Assembly (NCBI GenBank): GCA_036258315.1
Contig: DATADX010000003.1
Coordinates: forward strand, 1-33,878
DNA: 33,878 nt
Direction: 5' to 3'
Origin: DASSYK01 sp036258315
GTDB lineage: Bacteria > Actinomycetota > Thermoleophilia > Solirubrobacterales > 70-9
Positions 7,325-13,715 of the stretch are shown in pieces. How positions within the stretch are numbered: the stretch's first letter is position 1; the number at the start of each line of letters is the position of its first letter. The notes beneath the pieces are model-generated. The model was not told the DNA's origin. It ran no database searches and saw only the letters and a list, made by a program, of their open reading frames with translations. Position numbers and translations under genes: made by a program.

Positions 7325-8590
7325 ATGGCAACGGGGACTCGGAGCGTCCACGATGTCTGCGTCGCCGCCAAGCAGGCGGCGCACGCGCTTGCGCGAGCCG
7401 ATCGCGCCGCCAAGGACGCCTGCCTGCTCGACCTCGCGGACCGGATCGTCGCCGGGGCGGCGGATCTGCTCGAGGCGAACGCCGCGGATGTCGAGGCGGG
7501 CCGCGAGGAGGGGCTGAACGAGGCGCTGATCGACCGGCTGACGCTGACCGAGGCGCGGATCGCCGAGATGGCGAAGGGCGTGCGCGAGATCGCCGCGCTC
7601 GACGACCCGGTCGGTGAGGTGACCGAGGCGTGGACGCTCGAGAACGGGCTCGACGTGCGCAAGCAGCGCGCGCCACTGGGCGTGGTCGCGATCGTCTACG
7701 AGGCGCGGCCGAACGTGACCGTCGATGCCGCGGCGCTCTGCCTGAAGAGCGGCAACGCGGCGGTGCTGCGAGGCTCGAGCAGCGCGGAGACCTCGAACGG
7801 GCTGCTGGCCGGGCTGATCTCGGAGGCTCTCGCGACCGCGGGGCTCCCCGAGGCATCCGTCTCGCTGCTCGCGGGCGGCGGGCACGAGCAGCTGGGCGAG
7901 CTCGCCGCGCAGGACGGCCTCGTCGACCTGATCATTCCGCGCGGCGGCGAGGGGCTGAAGCAGGCTCTGAAGGCGGTCGCGACCGTGCCGGTGATGTACG
8001 CGGCGGCCGGCAACTGCCACGTCTACGTCCACGAGGACGCCGACCTCCAGATGGCGCAGCGGATCGCGTACAACGCGAAGGTGCAGCGCCCGGGCGTCTG
8101 CAATGCGGCCGAGACGCTGCTCGTCCACGAGGCCGCGGCGCCGGCGCTGCTCCCGGCGCTGCTGCAGCAGCTCGCCGACGCGGGCGTTGCGCTGGTCGGT
8201 GACGAGCGCGCCCGGGCCAACGCGGGGTCGCTGACGGTCGGCCCGGCGACTCCCGAGGACTGGGATACGGAGTACCACGGCTTGAAGATGGCGGTCGGGG
8301 TCGTCGACTCGCTGGGCGAGGCGATCGACCACGTGAACCGCCACGGCACCCACCATTCGGATGCGATCGTGACCTCGTCCGAGCTGGTCGGCGAGGAGTT
8401 CACCGACGGCGTCGACTCGGCGGCGGTCTACGTGAACGCCTCGACGCGCTTCACCGACGGCTACGAGTTCGGGATGGGCGCCGAGATCGGCAATTCCACC
8501 CAGAAGCTGCACGCGCGCGGGCCGATCGGCCTGCGCGAGCTGACCACAACCAAGTACGTGGTTCGCGGCAGCGGCCAGGTGCGGGAGTAG
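7325..8590 (+). CDS. proA: Glutamate-5-semialdehyde dehydrogenase (gamma-glutamyl phosphate reductase)
   Basis: The second proline-synthesis enzyme: NADPH-dependent reduction of gamma-glutamyl phosphate to glutamate-5-semialdehyde. At 421 residues it is normal length. Signatures include RKQRAPLGVVAIVYEARPNV, CLKSGNAAVLRGSSSA, the catalytic Cys259 in KVQRPGVCNAAETLL, and the C-terminal FTDGYEFGMGAEIGNSTQK. ATG 7325 fits both homology and the -10 box. It lies 59 bases after the kinase, under its own promoter. It ends with TAG 8588-8590. nadD coding sequence continues in the same frame immediately after that TAG, which is unusual (see findings). Confidence 0.96.
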   Translation: MATGTRSVHDVCVAAKQAAHALARADRAAKDACLLDLADRIVAGAADLLEANAADVEAGREEGLNEALIDRLTLTEARIAEMAKGVREIAALDDPVGEVTEAWTLENGLDVRKQRAPLGVVAIVYEARPNVTVDAAALCLKSGNAAVLRGSSSAETSNGLLAGLISEALATAGLPEASVSLLAGGGHEQLGELAAQDGLVDLIIPRGGEGLKQALKAVATVPVMYAAAGNCHVYVHEDADLQMAQRIAYNAKVQRPGVCNAAETLLVHEAAAPALLPALLQQLADAGVALVGDERARANAGSLTVGPATPEDWDTEYHGLKMAVGVVDSLGEAIDHVNRHGTHHSDAIVTSSELVGEEFTDGVDSAAVYVNASTRFTDGYEFGMGAEIGNSTQKLHARGPIGLRELTTTKYVVRGSGQVRE

Positions 8591-8593
8591 GGG

Positions 8594-9205
8594 ATCGGCG
8601 CAACAGGCGTTCTCGGCGGTGCCTTCAACCCGCCTCATGTCGGCCATCTGCTGCTCGCCCAGGAGGCGAGCTGGCAGCTCGGGCTGGACGCGGTGCTGCT
8701 GATGGTCACCGGTGAGGCGCCTCACAAGCAGATCGAGGACGACCCCGGTGCCGAGGTGAGGCTGGAGATGGCGCGCCTCGCGGCGGGCGCGGGGGAGGGG
8801 CTCGAGGCGTCGCCGCTCGAGGTCGAGCGCGAGGGTCCGTCGTATACGTACCGGACGCTTGAGCTGCTCGCGGAGGAGCGGCCCGGGGAGGAGCTCGTGT
8901 TCCTGCTCGGCGCCGACATGGCGGCCGGGCTGGCGAGCTGGGAGCGCCCCGAGCGGGTGGTCGAGCTGGCGCGGCTCGGGGTGGTGCCCCGAGCGGGGAT
9001 CGGGATGGGGGCGGTGCGATCCTCGCTCGAGCGCCTCGGTGCCGCCGATCGCGCAGAGATAATCCGGATGCCACTTTGCGCAGTGTCCTCAACATCGATC
9101 AGGGAGCGGACGGCAGCGGGGCGTCCGCTGCGGCACCTGGTCCCGGATCCGGTGGCGGAGCTGATCGAGGCGCGGGGGCTGTACACGACCAGGGGCGCGA
9201 GGTGA
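8594..9205 (+). CDS. nadD: Nicotinate-nucleotide adenylyltransferase, non-standard start
   Basis: NadD joins ATP and nicotinate mononucleotide to make deamido-NAD. The N-terminal nucleotidyltransferase motif GGAFNPPHVGHLLL (with the HxGH signature), FLLGADMAAGLASWERPERV and the C-terminal SSTSIRER are all present, so the protein looks functional and full length. No ATG, GTG or TTG occurs in frame between the proA stop (8588) and the conserved motif. The first ordinary start is GTG 8693, which would remove the catalytic HxGH. I placed the start at ATC 8594, six bases after a GGAG inside the end of proA. AUC/AUU starts are rare but known for other bacterial genes. Alternatives are a G-to-C change or read error of an ATG, or readthrough of the proA TAG, since the two genes share one frame. 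The function call is firm; the start is uncertain. Confidence 0.82.
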   Translation: MGATGVLGGAFNPPHVGHLLLAQEASWQLGLDAVLLMVTGEAPHKQIEDDPGAEVRLEMARLAAGAGEGLEASPLEVEREGPSYTYRTLELLAEERPGEELVFLLGADMAAGLASWERPERVVELARLGVVPRAGIGMGAVRSSLERLGAADRAEIIRMPLCAVSSTSIRERTAAGRPLRHLVPDPVAELIEARGLYTTRGAR

Positions 9206-9570
9206 CGCAAGCGGGGTCGGAGGCGCTGGCGCGGCGGGTGGCGGAGATCGTCGACGAGAAGGGCGGGACGGAGCTGGTCGCGCTCGATGTGAGGCCGCTG
9301 GTCGGCTACACCGACTACCTCGTGATCTGCTCGGCCCGGAACGAGCGCCAGGCGAAGGCGATCCACGACGAGGTGTATCAGCGGATCAAGGCCGAGGGCC
9401 GGGTGCCGGCGCGGGTGGAGGGGGAGCACGAGGCGCAGTGGGTGCTGCTCGACTACCTCGATTGCGTCCTGCACGTGTTCACGCCCGAGGCGCGCGAGCG
9501 CTACCGCCTGGAGACGCTGTGGGGCGAGGCGGAGCGTCTCGACGTCGCGAGCGAGCGCGGGGCCGCTTAA
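9202..9570 (+). CDS. rsfS: Ribosomal silencing factor RsfS
   Basis: A 122-residue RsfS/Iojap protein. It binds ribosomal protein L14 on the large subunit and blocks subunit joining under poor nutrition. Family hallmarks are ALDVRPLVGYTDYLVICSA, RQAKAIHDEV, VEGEHEAQWVLLDYLDCVLH and VFTPEARERYRLETLWG. GTG 9202 overlaps the nadD stop as GTGA, implying translational coupling. The nadD-rsfS pair is a very common bacterial arrangement. An in-frame opening further upstream is overlap with nadD. After the stop at 9570 there is a 41-base gap containing the next promoter. Confidence 0.93.
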   Translation: MTQAGSEALARRVAEIVDEKGGTELVALDVRPLVGYTDYLVICSARNERQAKAIHDEVYQRIKAEGRVPARVEGEHEAQWVLLDYLDCVLHVFTPEARERYRLETLWGEAERLDVASERGAA

Positions 9571-9597
9571 GAGCGAAAACCCGTCCGAGGGGGTCCA

Positions 9598-9603
9598 TAC
9601 GCT
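9598..9603 (+). promoter_or_regulatory. -10 box TACGCT for the DivIVA-like gene (leaderless)
   Basis: TACGCT ends 8 bases before ATG 9612. No Shine-Dalgarno sequence is present. The identical hexamer precedes yqeY at 32022. Confidence 0.45.
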
Positions 9604-9611
9604 CTTCTCCG

Positions 9612-10325
9612 ATGGCGAGGGAAGGGTTCCGGCGAGCGTTCGGCGGTTACGACCCGTCACAGGTGGACAAGGCGATCGCCGAGCGCGATGCGCGCCTGCA
9701 GCGAACCGAGCAGGAGGCGCAGTGGCTGGCGCGGCGGCTGGTCGAGACAGAGCAGCGGTTGCAGCAGTTGACGGGCGCGGATGTCGCGGGCGCCGCCGGC
9801 GCCCTGAGCCGCCGCCTGGAGGAGATCCACGACCAGGCGCGGCGCCAGGCGACGCGGATCAGGATGGCGGCGCTCGAGGATGCGGTTCAGATCAGCGAGC
9901 GCGTCAAGGAGCTGACCAATCTGCGCGACGAGCTCGGCGCGAAGGTCTCGGAGCTGGCCGGCATGGCCGGGATCAGGCTCGGCGCGGACGAGAACCAACC
10001 GGCGACCGGGACGGAAGCGCCGCCGGCGGCCGGCAACGGCGTTTACTCGGGAGCGGTCGAGGTCGACGTCGGCCCCTTGCGCGACTTCGCCCAGCTGAGC
10101 GGCTTCGAGGACGCCGCGGCCGGGATCGACTCGGCCTCGGAGATCAGGGTGCAGCGGTTCACCGACGGGCGCGCCACCTTCTCGATGAACTTCGGCGAGC
10201 CCGTCGAGCTCCTCCGCGAACTCGAGGAGCGCGCCCCGTTCGAGTTCAAGGTCCGCGACACCCGCAACGACGGCGTCATCCTCGACGTCGACGACGGCGA
10301 CCACGCGCAGCCCGACGCGGCGTAG
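9612..10325 (+). CDS. DivIVA-like coiled-coil protein with an unassigned C-terminal domain
   Basis: A 237-residue protein. Residues 1-50 resemble the DivIVA N-terminal membrane-curvature module (FRRAFGGYDPSQVDKAIAER, then heptad-rich sequence). Coiled coil continues to about 125 (RRLEEIHDQARRQATRI, ISERVKELTNLRDELGAKVS). A flexible Ala/Pro/Gly linker follows (about 130-150). The C-terminal 80 residues (VEVDVGPLRDFAQLSGFEDA, then VQRFTDGRATFSMNFGEP, then FEFKVRDTRNDGVILDVDD) look like a compact alternating beta/alpha domain that I cannot name. DivIVA proteins mark poles or septa and recruit partners, so a scaffold role in growth or division is likely but inferred. It is monocistronic, with its own leaderless promoter. 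The final DDGDHAQPDAA is acidic. Confidence 0.7.
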   Translation: MAREGFRRAFGGYDPSQVDKAIAERDARLQRTEQEAQWLARRLVETEQRLQQLTGADVAGAAGALSRRLEEIHDQARRQATRIRMAALEDAVQISERVKELTNLRDELGAKVSELAGMAGIRLGADENQPATGTEAPPAAGNGVYSGAVEVDVGPLRDFAQLSGFEDAAAGIDSASEIRVQRFTDGRATFSMNFGEPVELLRELEERAPFEFKVRDTRNDGVILDVDDGDHAQPDAA

Positions 10326-10399
10326 ACACTCCGTCCGGCCGGGCGCCCAAGATGTCACAGTTCGGCACGTTCTGCGCAGCATGCGACACCGAGGCTGCT

Positions 10400-10413
10400 C
10401 GAACGTACGTTCG
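10400..10413. promoter_or_regulatory. LexA/SOS box (consensus CGAAC-N4-GTTCG palindrome)
   Basis: CGAACGTACGTTCG is a perfect 14-bp palindrome. It matches the Gram-positive/actinobacterial LexA consensus CGAACRNRYGTTCG at every position, and the preceding T extends the actinobacterial form on one side. It overlaps the GTG start of the endonuclease relic, so bound LexA would block initiation there. The 87-base gap 10326-10412 otherwise shows no gene. Confidence 0.7.
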
Positions 10414-10825
10414 TGTTCAATCCAAATCACATAGGGGCCATCGGGGAGGCGGCAATCGCGTGCGAGGCAATCCGGGCTGGGCTGGAGGTGTTCAAGCCGC
10501 TCTCGGAGCACTCACGTGCAGATCTCGTATTCGGCACCGGCACCCGGCTATTTCGGATCCAATGCAAGTCCGCCAGGAAAACCCGTGAGATCCTCTGCAT
10601 CAATCTCGTCAGCAGCTGGCATACGCCGGCTGGCTACGTTCGTCACAAGTACTCGGCCGACGAAGTCGACTTCATCGCCGCGCACTGCATGGAGTTGAAT
10701 GCCCCAGCTATCTGGTGCCGTTCAAGCTGGTAGCCGAGAGGAAAAGCGGGATCCAGCTGAGGCTCTCACCGCCACGGAACGGTCAGAGAGCGTCGATACA
10801 CTTCGCGTCGACCTATCGGTTCCCT
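10413..10825 (+). pseudogene. Group I intron-associated type PD-(D/E)XK endonuclease (PDDEXK_5), frameshifted
   Basis: The N-terminal part (10413-10700) reads HIGAIGEAAIACEAIRAGLE, FKPLSEHSRADLVFGTG and LFRIQCKSAR. The conserved E, D and QxK spacing is that of the PDDEXK_5 family of small restriction-like nucleases. This frame then runs into an early stop at 10733. The expected C-terminal half (SYLVPFKLVAERKSGIQLRL, PPRNGQRASIHFASTYRF) is present from about 10703 in the -1 frame. Adding one C to the CCCC run at 10702-10705 joins the halves as MELNA-PSYLVPF. The gene is therefore one base from intact: a recent mutation, a homopolymer read error, or slippage. Its C-terminal frame runs directly into the tRNA at 10826 without a stop. 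Base composition is slightly less GC-rich than the neighbours, suggesting acquisition. A LexA box covers the start. Confidence 0.7.
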
Positions 10826-10898
10826 GGGGCTGTAGCTCAGCTGGGAGAGCGTCGGCGTGGCACGCCGAAGGCCACGGGTTCGAGTCCCGTCAGCTCCA
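10826..10898 (+). tRNA. tRNA-Ala (anticodon GGC)
   Basis: The sequence folds into a full cloverleaf of 73 bases. The acceptor stem GGGGCTG/CAGCTCC contains G3-U70, the alanine identity pair. The D stem is GCTC/GAGC. The anticodon stem TCGGC/GCCGA closes the loop GTGGCAC, giving anticodon GGC at 10859-10861, which reads GCC codons. The T arm is ACGGG-TTCGAGT-CCCGT and the discriminator is A. CCA is not encoded. A possible promoter -10, TACACT (10797-10802), lies inside the endonuclease relic. No intron is seen. The gene reads open in one frame (GAVAQLGERRRGTPK), linking the relics on both sides. Confidence 0.96.
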
Positions 10899-10918
10899 CT
10901 TCCTCAGATGATGCTGAG

Positions 10919-11044
10919 CTGGCTGTTGGCGCCCACGAGTTCCGTAACCTCTTCGGCTACTGGATGGAACGCGCGGCGGCCGGCGACGAAATCCTGATCA
11001 CCCGCCACGGCAAGCCGTTCACCCGCCTCGGTCCCGCCCGCTGA
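10919..11044 (+). pseudogene. Phd/YefM-type antitoxin-like remnant
   Basis: VGAHEFRNLFGYWMERAAAG and DEILITRHGKPFTRLGPAR match the Phd/YefM antitoxin fold, whose usual form is a short N-terminal strand, helix, then ITRHGKPVARL. About 41 residues are left, which is a bare Phd domain. There is no ATG, GTG or TTG in frame after the tRNA; only a CTG at 10919 is available, without a Shine-Dalgarno sequence. Two ATGs (10908, 10911) are in another frame. No toxin gene (PIN, Doc, RelE) follows; the next gene is on the other strand, one base past the stop. It is either a relic or part of a longer frame reading through the tRNA from the endonuclease. Confidence 0.55.
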
Positions 11045-11045
11045 T

Positions 11046-11726
11046 CTACTCGATCAGCCCGAGCCGCATCGCCCGAGCGACGGCAGCCGCCCGGTCGGCG
11101 ACGCCGAGCTTCTCGTAGGCGTGCTCGAAGTGGGTCTTGACCGTGGACTGCGTCACGACCAGCCGCTCCGCGATCTTCGGCCCGGAGTGCCCCTCCGCGG
11201 CGAGCTGTAGCACCTCGAGCTCCCTCTGGGTCAGCTCGCCCTTCGGTGCCACCGCTCCGTCCACCGGCGAGCTCAGCTCGCCGTCCGGCCAACCCGCTGG
11301 GGCGCACACGATCAGATGCCGTCCCGGGACGAGGTTGGCGACAGCCCAATAGACGACGTCGAGCCGGCTCCCCTCCGGGAAGTCGACCTCGTGGAAGCCT
11401 GCCAGGCACCCCTCCTCCATCAGCTTCCTCCAGCTCGTCTCAAGGGTGCGGAATCCCTCAACCGGGGTGAGATCCTCGATCTGCAGCCGGCGCATCTCGA
11501 CGAGACTGCGGCGGAACAGCAGTCGCGCCGGCCGGTTGACCTCGACGTGGCGGCGGAAGTTGTCGACGGTCGACATCGGCACCGGACTGCGCTCCAGGAC
11601 CTCCGCGAGCCTGGTCGGATCGTCACGCGCGGACAGCGCGCGTTCCGCCGCGGCGCCGACCTCGCGGGGCAAATCCGATGCGACGCGGGCCGCGTGGCGG
11701 ATTGAGTCCTCAGTGTCACATGACAT
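11046..11726 (-). CDS. PAS-like sensor / LuxR-family transcriptional regulator
   Basis: A 226-residue DNA-binding regulator. The C-terminal LuxR (GerE) helix-turn-helix spans about 160-222, with LTQRELEVLQLAAEGHSGPKIAERL and TQSTVKTHFEHAYEKLGV. The preceding part (about 45-150; SPVPMSTVDNFRRHVEVNRP, LQIEDLTP) has the layout of a PAS fold and probably senses a small ligand or redox state. There is no receiver-domain phosphorylation site. I chose the ATG at 11726 because homology begins there; a longer opening to 12032 overlaps the divergent gene. It is transcribed away from the XRE-MEDS gene, with a shared control region of 54 bases carrying two inverted repeats. Its targets are unknown. Confidence 0.8.
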   Translation of the reverse strand: MSCDTEDSIRHAARVASDLPREVGAAAERALSARDDPTRLAEVLERSPVPMSTVDNFRRHVEVNRPARLLFRRSLVEMRRLQIEDLTPVEGFRTLETSWRKLMEEGCLAGFHEVDFPEGSRLDVVYWAVANLVPGRHLIVCAPAGWPDGELSSPVDGAVAPKGELTQRELEVLQLAAEGHSGPKIAERLVVTQSTVKTHFEHAYEKLGVADRAAAVARAMRLGLIE

Positions 11727-11737
11727 AGTCAGGTGAC
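11715..11737. promoter_or_regulatory. Paired operator (GTCA-NN-TGAC twice) between divergent regulators
   Basis: TGTCACATGACA (11714-11725, core 11715-11724) and GTCAGGTGAC (11728-11737) share the arms GTCA/TGAC around a 2-base spacer, with centres 13 bp apart. They sit between the LuxR start (11726) and the XRE-MEDS gene. A -10-like TACTCT follows at 11739. This layout suits auto- or cross-regulation by one of the two flanking regulators. Confidence 0.5.
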
Positions 11738-11780
11738 GTACTCTAGCGACGCAGTTCGGCAACCGGCAACGGAGGAGGGC

Positions 11781-12542
11781 ATGCCGCAGCGGGAAGGATA
11801 CGAGGGGCCCGGGGTCGCCAGCCGATTGCGCGCCGTGCGGGAGCGCCGTGGCCTGACCCGCGAGGGCCTGGCCGTCCAGTCGGGCATCAGCTGGTCCGCC
11901 ATCGCGCAGCTCGAGTCCGGGCGCCGCAGGCACCTCCGGCCCGATACCGCGGCCGCCCTTACGGACGCGCTGGGGGTGTCGATCGACTACCTGGTCAGCG
12001 GCTCGGCCGCACCCCCGGCGATGCTCGAGCACAGGGCCCTGGTCTACGCAACCGAGGAGGAGTTCGTCGATGCAGCCGCCGCCTTTCTCGCCGAGGGCGT
12101 CGAGCGGTCCGAGCGCACCCTCGGAGTGGCGTCCGAGGCGAACCTCGCCCTGCTCCGCGACCGGCTCGGAGCCGTTGCGGGGGAAGTCGAGTTCGCGGTA
12201 TCCGACAGCTGGCTCACCACTCCCGGATCCGCTCTCGAATCAGTTAGGGCGTTCCTCAACCGGAGCGTCGCCAACGGCGCCCCCTGGGTACGAATCCTCG
12301 GAGAACCGGACTGGCAGGGAAGATCGGCTTCCGAGGTCAGCCAGCGGACCGCATTCGAGTCGCGCCTCAACCTCGTCTTCGCAGGATCACCCCTGACCGT
12401 GCTCTGCTCCTACGACGCGAGGTCGGTCGATCCCGCGGTGCTCAGACAGGCGCGGGTCACTCACCCGGTAACGATCGAGGCCGGCGTGACCTCCGCCAGC
12501 GCCGACTACGCGGATCCGGGCGGATTCGGCCTCGAGTCGTAG
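11781..12542 (+). CDS. XRE-family regulator with C-terminal MEDS (DcmR-type) sensory domain
   Basis: A 253-residue protein. Residues 14-75 form an XRE helix-turn-helix (SRLRAVRERRGLTREGLA, SGISWSAIAQLESGRRR, ALTDALGVSIDYLVSG). The rest (about 85-235) resembles the MEDS sensory domain: HRALVYATEEEFVDAAAAFL, GVERSERTLGVASEANL, VRILGEPDW and a late LCSYDARSVDP. MEDS is a RecA-like, ATP-site-derived domain used by DcmR-type regulators of C1 metabolism and by other actinobacterial anti-sigma or regulator systems. ATG 11781 has a strong Shine-Dalgarno (GGAGGAGG, 11771-11778), preferred over an in-frame GTG at 11733 that lies in the operator. It is divergent from the PAS-LuxR gene. Confidence 0.82.
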   Translation: MPQREGYEGPGVASRLRAVRERRGLTREGLAVQSGISWSAIAQLESGRRRHLRPDTAAALTDALGVSIDYLVSGSAAPPAMLEHRALVYATEEEFVDAAAAFLAEGVERSERTLGVASEANLALLRDRLGAVAGEVEFAVSDSWLTTPGSALESVRAFLNRSVANGAPWVRILGEPDWQGRSASEVSQRTAFESRLNLVFAGSPLTVLCSYDARSVDPAVLRQARVTHPVTIEAGVTSASADYADPGGFGLES

Positions 12543-12569
12543 AACGGACGTCCGCCCTAGGCGGCCGCG

Positions 12570-13148
12570 TCAGGACCGACCCGGTGCCGATCTGCGCGCG
12601 ATTCGCCGCGCCTCGTCCAACGCCGGTCGGGACCGTGGCGGCAGTCGCCTCCGCACCCGCCACGGCGCTCCCGAGAAGTTGAAGTTGGCGACGGTCGCGA
12701 ACCCCCGCTCGTCCTCCCGCAGCGCCAGCAGCAGGTGGGCGACGCGGTCCCCCGCCGGCAGCTCCGCTGGCTCCGCCACGCGCACGCACCAGCAGTCCAC
12801 CCGACGCGCTCTCCCCGGCCGCACCATCAGCGCCCCCTCCTCGCCCACGAGCCAGACGCCGAGCCGGCCGCGCTGCAGGGCCAGGCCGGTCCGCGCCAGC
12901 AGCTCGCGCTCGGAATGGGCGACCAGGTCGCCGAGCAGTCCGAGCGCGACCGCCTCCGGGCCCCGCTCATCGCCGGGGCGGCGCGCGGCGCTCCGCTCGC
13001 TCCCGATCGGAACCACCGCGCGGGCCCCGCGCCCGGCCTGGAGATGCAGGACCGCGAGGCCATGCGCGAGGAAGATCGCCGCCACGGGCGTCGCCAGCGG
13101 CTCGATCGCCACCAGCGCGGCCGTCGGCGCCCCGAAGGTGACCACCAC
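12570..13148 (-). CDS. Hypothetical membrane protein
   Basis: I do not recognise this family. The protein has hydrophobic stretches near its N terminus (TFGAPTAALVAIEPLATPVA, then AIFLAHGLAVLHL), probably one long or two short membrane helices. A soluble part follows with RGARAVVPIGSER, LALQRGRLGVWLVGEEGALM and RVDCWCVRVAEPAELPAGDR, and the C-terminal tail is Arg-rich. The annotated start GTG 13148 has a weak GGAG upstream. The frame stays open and protein-like further back (IPWRRRAGEGSLRREGRRW, then TLWSWG) to about 13295 without an ordinary start. The true start may be a CTG near 13292, or translation may be coupled to the small gene upstream that stops at 13297. It is convergent with the XRE gene (27-base gap, nothing seen). 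Confidence 0.5.
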   Translation of the reverse strand: MVVTFGAPTAALVAIEPLATPVAAIFLAHGLAVLHLQAGRGARAVVPIGSERSAARRPGDERGPEAVALGLLGDLVAHSERELLARTGLALQRGRLGVWLVGEEGALMVRPGRARRVDCWCVRVAEPAELPAGDRVAHLLLALREDERGFATVANFNFSGAPWRVRRRLPPRSRPALDEARRIARRSAPGRS

Positions 13149-13296
13149 ACCCCAGCTCCACAGCGTCCAGCGGCGCCCCTCGCGGCGCAGCGACCCCTCG
13201 CCGGCCCGGCGGCGCCACGGGATCGCCTCCGCCTCCGCCAGACCACCCGGGGCGGCGGGGGAGCCCGCCGGTTCCAGCGCGTCCGAGCTCAGCGGC

Positions 13297-13521
13297 TCAA
13301 CCGCCCGCGATCGGGCGCCGCATCACGACCAGGTCGGCGTCGAGCGGCAGCTCGCGCACGACCTCGGCGGTGCCGTCGTCGCGGGCGACGCTGGCCAGCA
13401 TTCCCGCGTCGAGCTGCCGCCGGAACGCCTCCAGCGCCGCCCGCTCCGAGGCTGCGTCCCCGACACTCCAGCTCGCCAGCTCCGTATGACCGCTCCTGTC
13501 CAGTCGGATCAACCGCGCCAT
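13297..13521 (-). CDS. Small hypothetical protein (74 aa)
   Basis: A 74-residue soluble protein with no family I can name. It starts MARLIRLDRSGHTELASWS, continues with an Ala/Glu-rich helix (ERAALEAFRRQLDAGMLAS) and ends VRELPLDADLVVMRRPIAGG. Its mixed composition and lack of low-complexity sequence support a real gene. ATG 13521 has a good Shine-Dalgarno (AAGGAG on the minus strand, about 13529-13534), and a clear -10 lies upstream. The membrane-protein gene follows on the same strand, probably in one transcript. Confidence 0.65.
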   Translation of the reverse strand: MARLIRLDRSGHTELASWSVGDAASERAALEAFRRQLDAGMLASVARDDGTAEVVRELPLDADLVVMRRPIAGG

Positions 13522-13549
13522 CCTCGATCTCCTTCCTCTTCTCGGATCT

Positions 13550-13555
13550 GAATAT
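13550..13555 (-). promoter_or_regulatory. -10 box TATATT for the two minus-strand hypothetical genes
   Basis: On the minus strand TATATT lies about 28 bases before ATG 13521, with a Shine-Dalgarno sequence between. It is one of the few AT-rich spots in the 194-base gap before leuS. The rest of that gap shows no gene or leader element. Confidence 0.5.
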
Positions 13556-13700
13556 ACGCCTCGCCGCCCCGCCCGCCGCGGACGCGGGCCACCACCGCTT
13601 TACAGGTCCGGGTCCGCGACGCCGACACGGTCGAGCGCTACCAGCAGTAGCACCCGCTTCCATCGTCATCAGGGGCCGCCGAGCGGCCCAGGCTCGCGCC

Positions 13701-13706
13701 TAAACT
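13701..13706 (+). promoter_or_regulatory. -10 box TAAACT for leuS (leaderless)
   Basis: TAAACT ends 9 bases before ATG 13716. With no Shine-Dalgarno sequence and this spacing, a T-box or other leader RNA in front of leuS is excluded for this promoter. Confidence 0.45.
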
Positions 13707-13715
13707 GGCCTCGCG

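Noticed and set aside
4947..7856. Very long open frame on the minus strand
   Set aside because: It lies antisense to PfpI, the kinase and proA, is Arg/Pro/Ala-rich without motifs, and arises from GC-biased third positions.
8693..9205. nadD starting at GTG 8693
   Set aside because: This start would delete the GGAFNPPHVGH nucleotide-binding motif that is clearly encoded upstream in frame.
10826..10898. Protein-like peptide GAVAQLGERRRGTPKATGSS across the tRNA
   Set aside because: It is the tRNA gene read as protein, a well-known annotation artefact; only the surrounding gene order is of interest.
12679..13703. Plus-strand open frames opposite the two hypothetical minus genes
   Set aside because: Arg/Pro/Ser-rich low-complexity translations; the minus frames have better start signals and protein-like composition.
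13543..13715. T-box or other leader RNA before leuS; possible short C-terminal coding relic ending at TAG 13647
   Set aside because: A -10 box 9 bases before the ATG leaves no leader; the short relic frame has no supporting homology.
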